Part shown: one piece after another, positions 1-5,617 of the stretch
How the letters are laid out: each line of letters opens with the position of its first letter
How positions within the stretch are numbered: the stretch's first letter is position 1
Assembly (NCBI GenBank): GCA_030649775.1
Contig: JAUSFR010000053.1
Coordinates: forward strand, 1 to 9,346
From: a bacterium
GTDB taxonomy: Bacteria > Patescibacteriota > Minisyncoccia > Phycocordibacterales > UBA10002
Direction of reading: 5' to 3'
Length of the DNA stretch: 9,346 nucleotides
Position numbers and translations under genes: made by a program
Notes under the pieces: generated by a model
What the model saw: the letters and a program-made list of their open reading frames with translations, nothing else
Databases searched by the model: none
Told to the model about the DNA's origin: nothing

Positions 1-21
1 GGTTATTGGTTATTGGTTATT
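1..21 (+). repeat. Three perfect tandem copies of GGTTATT before atpA
   Basis: Three exact copies of the heptamer GGTTATT fill positions 1-21, ending 27 nt before the atpA start. The array begins at the window edge and may extend upstream. On the minus strand the unit contains TAA, so three copies place a stop in every minus frame. The next 27 nt are A/T-rich and contain no Shine-Dalgarno motif. Period-7 arrays with related but different units occur before atpD and atpC. Confidence 0.9.
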
Positions 22-48
22 TAAGCTTAAAACAATTTTTATTAAATT

Positions 49-1554
49 ATGACAAACAACGCCAACACAATAGTAGAGACTTTGCGGAAGCAGATTGAGA
101 AATTTCAGTCCGACATTAAGGCGGAGAAGGTGGGACACGTCGTGGAAGTTTTTGATGGTATTGCAAAAATTTCAGGACTCTCCGAAATCAAGGCATCCGA
201 AATGGTGACCTTCCCTCACGGGGAGATGGGTGTGGCGCTAAACCTTGAAGAGGATTCAGTCGGTGTCATTATCTTGGGTGACTTCGGACAAATTCGTGAA
301 GGTGATGCCGTGAAGGCGACCGGTAAAATTCTTGAGGTGCCGGTGGGAAATGCTCATATTGGTCGCGTGGTAAACGCGCTTGGGGAGCCGATTGATGGAA
401 AGGGCGCAATAAAGTCCGAAAAAACCTATCCGATTGAGAAAGTGGCTCCCGGTGTGGTAACTCGTCAAAGTGTGGACCAGCCTGTGCAGACCGGTATTAA
501 AGCGATTGATGCTCTTATTCCGATCGGCCGAGGACAACGCGAGCTTTTGATTGGCGACCGCCAGACCGGCAAGACCGCCATCGCGATTGACGCAATTTTG
601 AACCAAAAAGGCCAGAATATGATTTGCGTGTATGTTTCCATCGGCCAGAAAGATTCCAAACTTCGCAAACTCCAGACTCGCCTTGAGGAAGGTGGCGCTA
701 TGGAATACACCGTCATTGTTTCTGCGGGTTCGTCCGAAAGCTCGGCTCTCTCCTACATTGCTCCGTACACCGGCGTTTCTATCGCCGAATTCTTTATGGA
801 CCAAGGCAAGGATGTGCTTATCATTTATGACGACCTCTCCAAACACGCGGTTGCGTATCGTGAAATTTCTCTCCTCCTCCGACGCCCACCTGGACGTGAA
901 GCTTATCCGGGTGATGTTTTCTACCTTCACTCACGCCTTCTTGAACGCGCCTGCCGAAGAAACAAAGAGTACGGCGGAGGTTCTATCACCGCGCTTCCGA
1001 TTATTGAGACGCAAGCTGGTGATGTGTCCGCCTACATCCCCACGAACGTCATCTCCATCACCGACGGTCAGATTTTCTTGGAGACCGATCTCTTCTACAA
1101 AGGTATTCGCCCTGCGGTGAACGTCGGGCTCTCCGTGTCGCGCGTCGGTTCATCCGCCCAGATTAAAGCCATAAAGAAGGTTTCCGGAACGCTCAAGCTT
1201 GAACTCGCGCAATATCGAGAACTTGAGGCCTTCGCCCAATTCGGTTCCGACCTTGATGAAAGCACCAAGAAGCAACTTGAACGTGGAAAACGCGCGGTGG
1301 AAGTCTTGAAACAACCACAATACGCGCCGGTGAAAACAGAACACCAAGTGGTTACCCTCTACGCCCTCGTGAAAGGCTTTATGGATGATGTGCCGGTAAA
1401 CAAAATCAAGGAATTCGAATCTGGCCTTATCGAATATTCAGAAACCCACGCCAAAACCTTCTACAAGGACATTGCCGAAACAAAAATGTGGAGCGAAGCT
1501 GGCGAGGCGGAGCTTAAGAAAGTAATCGGAGAATTTAGGGCGACATTTAAATAG
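49..1554 (+). CDS. atpA: F1 ATP synthase subunit alpha (AtpA)
   Basis: This 501-residue protein has the usual length of the alpha subunit, which forms the alpha3beta3 hexamer and carries the non-catalytic nucleotide sites. The N-terminal beta-barrel is followed by a P-loop, GDRQTGKT, at residues 169-176. A Walker B strand, DVLIIYDD, lies at 255-262. The arginine-finger segment VSRVGSS is near 363-369, with the Arg at 365. The C-terminal helical domain is complete. The ATG at 49 fits because homologous sequence begins within the first few residues; the leader is A/T-rich without a Shine-Dalgarno. The gene ends with TAG, 5 nt before the ATG of the Nudix gene, which suggests co-transcription and probably coupled translation. 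Normally atpG follows directly; here two foreign-looking genes intervene. Confidence 0.98.
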   Translation: MTNNANTIVETLRKQIEKFQSDIKAEKVGHVVEVFDGIAKISGLSEIKASEMVTFPHGEMGVALNLEEDSVGVIILGDFGQIREGDAVKATGKILEVPVGNAHIGRVVNALGEPIDGKGAIKSEKTYPIEKVAPGVVTRQSVDQPVQTGIKAIDALIPIGRGQRELLIGDRQTGKTAIAIDAILNQKGQNMICVYVSIGQKDSKLRKLQTRLEEGGAMEYTVIVSAGSSESSALSYIAPYTGVSIAEFFMDQGKDVLIIYDDLSKHAVAYREISLLLRRPPGREAYPGDVFYLHSRLLERACRRNKEYGGGSITALPIIETQAGDVSAYIPTNVISITDGQIFLETDLFYKGIRPAVNVGLSVSRVGSSAQIKAIKKVSGTLKLELAQYRELEAFAQFGSDLDESTKKQLERGKRAVEVLKQPQYAPVKTEHQVVTLYALVKGFMDDVPVNKIKEFESGLIEYSETHAKTFYKDIAETKMWSEAGEAELKKVIGEFRATFK

Positions 1555-1559
1555 CTGTG

Positions 1560-1964
1560 ATGGTGAAAAGTTATATAGACAAATTGGCATTCGTTGAGGT
1601 CAGGAATCGAAAAATTCTTGAAACTTGTAGCTACGGGAAGGATAAATGGTATATTCCGGGTGGTAAACGGGAGCAAGATGAATCGGACCAAGAGGCCCTT
1701 ATTCGCGAAATGAAAGAAGAACTTCTGGTAGATATTATTCCCGAGACTCTTGTTCACTACGGCACATTTGAAGCGCAGGCACACGGCAAACCCGAAGGTA
1801 CAGTAGTTCGTATGACCTGCTATACAGGCAAATATAACGGGGTTCTATCCCCAAGCGCCGAAGTTGAAAAACTCGATTGGTTTGATTCTTCAAAAAGAAA
1901 CGACGTTTCTCCCGTTGACCAACTGATTTTTGATGATTTAAAAAAGAAAAATCTGATTGATTAA
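1560..1964 (+). CDS. Nudix hydrolase inserted in the ATP synthase operon
   Basis: The 134-residue protein is about the size of a single Nudix domain. The Nudix box (GX5EX7REUXEEXGU) is readable: Gly35, Glu41, then REMKEE at residues 49-54, which supplies the metal-binding glutamates. The Gly usually found two positions after the EE pair is Leu56. A preceding KWYIPGG segment (29-35) is typical of the fold. Nudix enzymes hydrolyse nucleoside diphosphates linked to another moiety (nucleotide sanitation, NDP-sugars, NADH, cap-like ends); the substrate cannot be assigned from sequence. I chose ATG 1560 over the in-frame GTG at 1557, which differs by one residue. The gene lies 5 nt after the atpA stop and should be read from the atp transcript. 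A Nudix gene is not a usual member of this operon. Confidence 0.9.
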   Translation: MVKSYIDKLAFVEVRNRKILETCSYGKDKWYIPGGKREQDESDQEALIREMKEELLVDIIPETLVHYGTFEAQAHGKPEGTVVRMTCYTGKYNGVLSPSAEVEKLDWFDSSKRNDVSPVDQLIFDDLKKKNLID

Positions 1965-1968
1965 ATTT

Positions 1969-2016
1969 ATGGCAGGGAGTAAGGAAATAGAAAGGCGCAT
2001 AAAAAACGTCAAAAGC
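1969..2016 (+). pseudogene. Degenerate copy of the first 16 codons of atpG
   Basis: These 48 bp, starting at an ATG, match the first 48 bp of atpG (2589-2636) at 43 of 48 positions without gaps. Three of the five differences are at third codon positions that keep the amino acid; the other two change Lys to Glu and Ser to Asn. Similarity stops sharply at the end of codon 16. The reading frame continues 10 more codons to TAG at 2047-2049, a 26-codon mini-ORF (1969-2049) that overlaps the PemK start at 2021 in another frame. It could be a relic of an insertion or duplication at the atpG start, or a working translation leader for the PemK gene. The duplication is plain in the sequence; its origin and any function are inference. 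Confidence 0.85.
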
Positions 2017-2020
2017 GCGA

Positions 2021-2422
2021 ATGAAAAAAGATTTTCAAAAATGGCATAGCAAAAAGTCCGGAATAGACGTTATCGAACACAGACCGTTCTTTCACGAACG
2101 CGAGATTTGGTTTTGTTACCTAGGGGCAAATGTTGGTTTTGAACAAGATGGTGGAGGGGAAGAATTTTTACGGCCTGTTCTTGTGCTACGAAAATTTAAC
2201 AATGAAATTTTCTGGGCCATACCGCTCACCAAAATTAAAAAAGGGGCTAAGAAAAATCCTGCTTTTTATGTCCCATTTTCGTTTATCCAAGGCGTTGAAA
2301 GTGCAGCCATCTTATCCCAAATCAGGCTGATTGACGCCAGACGACTTAGCCGAAAGATTGGAGATGCTTCCGAAGCGGTGTTTAAGGAAATAACAAAAAA
2401 GCTCAAAGCATTACTGCCGTGA
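2021..2422 (+). CDS. PemK/MazF-family toxin-like protein, no visible antitoxin
   Basis: The 133-residue protein resembles PemK/MazF endoribonucleases, which cut mRNA in type II toxin-antitoxin systems. Visible family features are REIWFCYLG (residues 27-35), the RPVLVL strand (51-56) with Arg51 near the usual catalytic Arg, IPLT with Thr70 at the usual catalytic Thr region, and SQIRLIDARRL (99-109) followed by RKIG. It has about 20 extra N-terminal residues compared with a minimal MazF, a form I associate with Parcubacteria-type genomes. No antitoxin ORF is adjacent: upstream is the Nudix gene and the atpG relic, and downstream is a 166-nt spacer. It may be a solitary or repurposed nuclease. 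The gene is bracketed by direct repeats of the atpG 5' end. TGA is its stop. There is no Shine-Dalgarno; the ATG lies inside the 26-codon relic ORF. Confidence 0.85.
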   Translation: MKKDFQKWHSKKSGIDVIEHRPFFHEREIWFCYLGANVGFEQDGGGEEFLRPVLVLRKFNNEIFWAIPLTKIKKGAKKNPAFYVPFSFIQGVESAAILSQIRLIDARRLSRKIGDASEAVFKEITKKLKALLP

Positions 2423-2439
2423 GCCTTTCTGTTTTTTTC

Positions 2440-2457
2440 CTCCGTCTTGCGACGGAG
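2440..2457. other. GC-rich hairpin after the PemK-like gene
   Basis: CTCCGTC (2440-2446) and GACGGAG (2451-2457) form a perfect 7-bp stem with a TTGC loop. A run of seven T lies on the 5' side (2432-2438), not after the stem. It is therefore not a standard rho-independent terminator on either strand. It could be a small dispersed palindrome or an RNA-processing site in the PemK-atpG spacer. Confidence 0.6.
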
Positions 2458-2538
2458 TCGGGCCGAAGCCGTTTGTACCAACAGTGTAGCACCCACAGAA
2501 GGAAAGTAAAGGTGACGGCACTAAAAACTCCGATTTTG

Positions 2539-2567
2539 TTGAAAAATAAGGATTTTTAGGATAGTAT
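2539..2567 (+). promoter_or_regulatory. Candidate sigma-70 promoter for atpG-atpD-atpC
   Basis: TTGAAA (2539-2544, five of six consensus bases) is followed by a 17-nt spacer and TAGTAT (2562-2567, four of six). A start near 2574 would give a leader of about 15 nt before the atpG ATG at 2589. The site lies between the second atpG repeat copy and the PemK gene. It would let the distal F1 genes be expressed apart from atpA, Nudix and PemK. This is a motif match only. Confidence 0.45.
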
Positions 2568-2588
2568 TCAAAATCAACCAATAAATAT

Positions 2589-3503
2589 ATGGCAGGAAGT
2601 AAAGAAATTAAAAGGCGCATAAAAAGCGTCAAAAGCACCAAGAAGATCACGAAAGCTATGGAGCTCGTGGCGGCTTCGAAGATGAAACGTGCCGTGGCCA
2701 GCACGCTGTCTTCTCGTCTTTATGCCGAATACTCGTGGGATATTTTGACTTCGCTGTCCAAAAATCTTGAGGAAATTTCGCACCCGCTATTTGAAAAACG
2801 CGAGGGTGGGAACACACTTCTTATTTTCATTACCTCAAACCGAGGTCTGTGCGGGGCATACAATTCGCAAGTAACGAAGAAGGCTCTGCAAATAGTAAAA
2901 CAGCAAAATAATAAAAATAATCTTGATTTGATTACGGTCGGGAGAAAAGGGGATGTGGCTATGCGCCGAATTGGGAGAAACATTATTGCCACATTTACCG
3001 AACTCCCTGCGAACATTTCGCTTTCCGATGTCGCTCCTATTTCAAAACTGGTTCTTGCCGAGTACACGGCAGGGAAGTACGACAAAGTCCTCGTGGCTTA
3101 CACCGATTTTATTTCGGCTATGACCCAAAAGCCGAACATTAAACAAGTTCTTCCTATCTCTAAAACTGATTTGAAGGAACTTATCGCAGAACTTGGAGAA
3201 GCCCATTCGACTCCTTCAGAAGTCGCTCAGGGTAAAGAAAGTAGAATTGACTATCTGATAGAGGGAAATAGAGATAAACTTCTAGGAAGTCTCGCAGAGA
3301 AACTCACCCGAATGCAAATCTACCAGATGCTCCTTGAGTCCAACGCTAGCGAACAATCCTCCCGAATGGTCGCCATGAAGAACGCCAGTGAGGCTGCAGG
3401 AGAAATGATAGATGACCTCACACTGGTATTTAACAAAGCGAGACAGGCAGGTATTACCCAGGAGATTTCGGAGATTAGTGCGGGAATGGCGAGCGTTAGC
3501 TAG
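2589..3503 (+). CDS. atpG: F1 ATP synthase subunit gamma (AtpG)
   Basis: This 304-residue protein is the central rotor shaft of F1, turning inside the alpha3beta3 ring. The N-terminal helix begins with MAGSKEIKRRIKSV and continues through KITKAMELVAASKM (19-32). The conserved core segment TSNRGLCGAYN is at 82-92. The C-terminal helix carries the family signature with MIDDLTLVFNKARQAGITQEISEI, so both halves of the coiled-coil shaft are present. Length is slightly above the common 285-300. The start is fixed by the N-terminal family match. The first 48 bp exist a second time 620 bp upstream, so the present 5' end may have been regenerated after an insertion. The TAG stop lies inside the heptad array that separates it from atpD. 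Confidence 0.98.
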   Translation: MAGSKEIKRRIKSVKSTKKITKAMELVAASKMKRAVASTLSSRLYAEYSWDILTSLSKNLEEISHPLFEKREGGNTLLIFITSNRGLCGAYNSQVTKKALQIVKQQNNKNNLDLITVGRKGDVAMRRIGRNIIATFTELPANISLSDVAPISKLVLAEYTAGKYDKVLVAYTDFISAMTQKPNIKQVLPISKTDLKELIAELGEAHSTPSEVAQGKESRIDYLIEGNRDKLLGSLAEKLTRMQIYQMLLESNASEQSSRMVAMKNASEAAGEMIDDLTLVFNKARQAGITQEISEISAGMASVS

Positions 3504-3530
3504 TAGAAAGTAGCTCGTAGTTAGTAGAAA
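3496..3530 (+). repeat. Degenerate heptamer array between atpG and atpD
   Basis: Read in 7-nt steps this stretch is TTAGCTA, GTAGAAA, GTAGCTC, GTAGTTA, GTAGAAA. Four consecutive units share GTAG, and the 9-mer TAGTAGAAA recurs exactly 21 nt apart (3501 and 3522). Because 7 is not a multiple of 3, TAG falls in all three plus frames. The atpG stop codon is part of the array. An A-rich 21-nt leader follows before atpD. Confidence 0.75.
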
Positions 3531-3551
3531 AGAAAAAATAATTAAAACACT

Positions 3552-4937
3552 ATGAATACCGTCGGAAAAATTAAAAGAATTATCGGGCCGGTCGTGGACG
3601 TGGAATTTGAAGGTCAGATTCCCGACATTTACAGTGCGCTTACCGTGATGAACGGCAACAAGAAAATCGTGCTGGAAACCGAACAGCACATCGGTGGGAA
3701 TACCGTCCGCGCTGTGGCGATGGATAGCACCGACGGCCTTTCGCGTGGACAGGACGTAACTGATACTGGCGCTCCTATTTCTGTTCCTGTCGGTAAAGCG
3801 ACCTTGGGACGCATTTTTAACGTTTTGGGTGACGCGATTGACGACCTGCCTGCGCCGAACCTTCGGCAGGCAGGTGGAAAAGAAGTCGGAACCACAACAA
3901 AGTCTCCGATTCACCGCAAAGCACCCTCGTACGTATCACAGGCAACCAAAGTGGAAATTTTGGAGACGGGTATCAAAGTTATTGACCTCATCTGTCCCGT
4001 GCTCAAGGGAGGAAAGGTGGGACTCTTCGGAGGAGCCGGTGTGGGTAAAACGGTCGTTATTCAAGAACTCATTCACAACATTGCTTCAAACCACGGAGGA
4101 TATTCTGTGTTTGCCGGAGTGGGAGAGCGCACTCGAGAAGGTAACGACCTCTATCACGAAATGAAGGAGTCGGGCGTCTTGGACAAAGTAGCGATGGTGT
4201 TCGGACAGATGAACGAACCGCCGGGTGCTCGTATGCGTGTGGCTCTTTCCGGTCTTACGATGGCGGAATATTTCCGCGACCAAGAAGGCAAGGACGTGCT
4301 TTTCTTTATTGATAACATTTTTCGCTTCACGCAGGCTGGAAGTGAAGTGTCGGCGCTCCTCGGACGCATTCCTTCAGCCGTAGGATACCAACCGACTCTC
4401 GCGACCGAAATGGGTAATTTGCAGGAACGCATTACCTCAACCGACAAGGGTTCGGTAACCTCCGTGCAAGCCGTCTACGTGCCTGCCGATGACCTGACCG
4501 ACCCCGCTCCTGCGACAACCTTCGCTCACCTTGACTCAACGGTGGTGCTCAACCGCTCTCTCACCGAAATCGGTATTTATCCTGCCGTTGACCCGCTTGA
4601 CTCGTCATCTACCATTCTTGACCCAAACATTGTCGGGAAGGACCACTATGAGGTCGCTCGCGAAGTTCAGCGCATGCTTCAGCGCTACAAGGACCTTCAA
4701 GACATCATCGCCATTCTTGGTATGGAAGAACTTTCAGAAGACGACCGCGCGCTGGTGGCGCGGGCTCGAAAGGTTCAGAAATTCCTTTCCCAGCCGTTCT
4801 TCGTGGCAGAACAATTTACCGGAGCAAAAGGGGAGTACGTTCCGCTCAAAGAAACTATCCGCTCATTCAAGGAAATTTTGGAGGGGAAGCATGATGGCAA
4901 AGCCGAGAATGAGTTCTATATGAAGGGAGCTCTGTAA
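3552..4937 (+). CDS. atpD: F1 ATP synthase subunit beta (AtpD)
   Basis: The catalytic beta subunit, 461 residues, normal overall length. The P-loop GGAGVGKT is at residues 160-167. The GERTREGND segment with the catalytic Glu192 is at 191-199. Walker B, DVLFFIDNIFRF, starts at 248, followed by QAGSEVSALLGR. The DELSEED loop that contacts gamma appears as EELSEDD at 392-398. The ATG start gives the standard N-terminus with GKIKRIIGPVVDV. Relative to remembered beta sequences, about 10 extra residues lie between the end of the beta-barrel and the PIHR segment (roughly 98-116). They coincide with a 32-nt palindrome in the DNA, and the frame is kept. All catalytic elements are intact, so the insert should be tolerated at the surface. 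The gene sits 48 nt after atpG and 68 nt before atpC. Confidence 0.98.
   Translation: MNTVGKIKRIIGPVVDVEFEGQIPDIYSALTVMNGNKKIVLETEQHIGGNTVRAVAMDSTDGLSRGQDVTDTGAPISVPVGKATLGRIFNVLGDAIDDLPAPNLRQAGGKEVGTTTKSPIHRKAPSYVSQATKVEILETGIKVIDLICPVLKGGKVGLFGGAGVGKTVVIQELIHNIASNHGGYSVFAGVGERTREGNDLYHEMKESGVLDKVAMVFGQMNEPPGARMRVALSGLTMAEYFRDQEGKDVLFFIDNIFRFTQAGSEVSALLGRIPSAVGYQPTLATEMGNLQERITSTDKGSVTSVQAVYVPADDLTDPAPATTFAHLDSTVVLNRSLTEIGIYPAVDPLDSSSTILDPNIVGKDHYEVAREVQRMLQRYKDLQDIIAILGMEELSEDDRALVARARKVQKFLSQPFFVAEQFTGAKGEYVPLKETIRSFKEILEGKHDGKAENEFYMKGAL
3844..3875. repeat. 32-nt palindromic element in frame inside atpD
   Basis: ACCTGCCTGC (3844-3853) and GCAGGCAGGT (3866-3875) are perfect 10-bp inverted arms. 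Inside, CGAA (3856-3859) and TTCG (3862-3865) can also pair, leaving only a two-base GC bulge and a CC tip. The element encodes part of a segment, DLPAPNLRQAGG, that seems to be extra compared with typical beta subunits. It resembles palindromic elements that invade coding sequence in frame, such as those described in Rickettsia; kinship with any known family is untested. Confidence 0.75.
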
Positions 4938-4941
4938 AAAG

Positions 4942-5004
4942 GCACTAGGTTCTAGGCGCTAGGAAACTAGCCAAAGCCTAGGGCCCAAAGCCCAAAGCCT
5001 AAAA
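4942..5004 (+). repeat. Heptad-periodic spacer between atpD and atpC
   Basis: CTAGG recurs at 4945, 4952 and 4959, exactly 7 nt apart, with further CTAG at 4967 and 4978. The following part also reads in sevens: GCCAAAG (4970), CCTAGGG (4977), CCCAAAG (4984), CCCAAAG (4991), CCTAAAA (4998). Nearly the whole 68-nt spacer is thus 7-periodic, ending one base before the atpC ATG. TAG occurs in all plus frames. No Shine-Dalgarno is present. Confidence 0.75.
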
Positions 5005-5005
5005 C

Positions 5006-5449
5006 ATGTCCCAAAAAATTAAACTCAAAATCATCACTCCCGAACGCCTCATCCTCGAAGAAGAGGTGGACCAAGTTACCTTTCCGACTACGGAGGGTGA
5101 GCTTACGATACTGCCCGAACATATTCCGCTTATCGCAAGTCTAAAATCTGGTGATGTGGTCGCTCTCGTAAACGGCGAGCCCGTCCCGTTTGCGGTTGTC
5201 GGAGGTTTTGTGGAAGTGAAGAAGGAGGACGGCGCAACGTCAGTTGCTGTTCTCGCCGACTTTGCCGAACACGTATCCACTCTTTCCGATGAGGTTATTG
5301 CTCGTTCAAAAGCTCGCGCGGAAGAACTGCGTACACAAGCGGAGAACAAGGGGGTTGTTGACTTTGAACACTTTGAAGCCGAACTCGAACGCTCGCTCAC
5401 CCGCGTCCGCATCGCGGACAAGTGGCGCACCAAAAAATATCGAAAATAG
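5006..5449 (+). CDS. atpC: F1 ATP synthase subunit epsilon (AtpC)
   Basis: This 147-residue protein is slightly longer than the common 130-140. Epsilon links gamma to the c-ring and can inhibit ATP hydrolysis. The N-terminal beta-sandwich (about 1-87) shows IKLKIITPER at 5-14, TTEGELTILPEHIPLIASL at 28-46 and GGFVEV at 66-71, all family hallmarks. The C-terminal part (about 92-147) is rich in Glu, Arg and Ala and fits the regulatory helical hairpin, ending in a basic tail. The ATG at 5006 gives the expected N-terminus. It is the last gene of the atp operon: a strong hairpin and about 170 nt separate it from the next gene. No U-rich terminator follows, so transcription may run on. Confidence 0.96.
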   Translation: MSQKIKLKIITPERLILEEEVDQVTFPTTEGELTILPEHIPLIASLKSGDVVALVNGEPVPFAVVGGFVEVKKEDGATSVAVLADFAEHVSTLSDEVIARSKARAEELRTQAENKGVVDFEHFEAELERSLTRVRIADKWRTKKYRK

Positions 5450-5479
5450 GGAAGCCTCATATAGTTGCTGTTACTTTTT

Positions 5480-5513
5480 ACTATAGGCTAATTCGCACGA
5501 ATTAGCCTATAGT
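5480..5513. other. Long perfect hairpin after atpC
   Basis: ACTATAGGCTAATTC (5480-5494) pairs perfectly with GAATTAGCCTATAGT (5499-5513), a 15-bp stem closed by GCAC. No T-run follows on the plus strand; five T precede it (5475-5479), so it is not a classic intrinsic terminator in either direction. It marks the end of the atp operon and may protect the mRNA 3' end, attenuate read-through, or be a palindromic repeat. Confidence 0.8.
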
Positions 5514-5584
5514 AGTGAGCAATTTATTCTCGTGTTGTTGGCTTTCCTTTTTGTATTCAGTGGGTTAGTGTGGTGACAGAAAGG

Positions 5585-5605
5585 GGTGGGGGAAAAACCT
5601 CCACC
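5585..5605 (+). other. Stem-loop just upstream of the purD-like start
   Basis: GGTGGGGG (5585-5592) can pair with CCTCCACC (5598-5605) around an AAAAA loop, an 8-bp stem with one G-U pair. It ends 12 nt before the ATG at 5618. It could affect initiation of the downstream gene, but nothing identifies it as a known riboswitch. Confidence 0.45.
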
Positions 5606-5617
5606 GTTGAAAACCCT

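Noticed and set aside
256..930. Long open frame on the minus strand within atpA, and similar ones antisense to atpG, atpD and atpC
   Set aside because: They mirror strongly coding plus-strand genes, show no recognisable protein features, and arise from codon bias in the opposite strand.
2400..2510. UGA recoded as glycine, as in some CPR lineages
   Set aside because: The only relevant UGA ends a protein of normal family length, and no other gene carries an internal TGA.
1965..2588. A type II antitoxin gene next to the PemK-like gene
   Set aside because: No DNA-binding or PemI/MazE-like ORF is visible between 1965 and 2588; the 26-codon mini-ORF is an atpG relic.
1..5004. CRISPR array reading of the heptamer spacers
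   Set aside because: Units are 7 nt with no spacer-repeat alternation; there are no repeats of CRISPR length.
5570..5617. GTG start giving 16 extra residues on the PurD-like protein
   Set aside because: PurD proteins begin at the MKVLxIG strand; the extension is encoded across a stem-loop and shows no family match.
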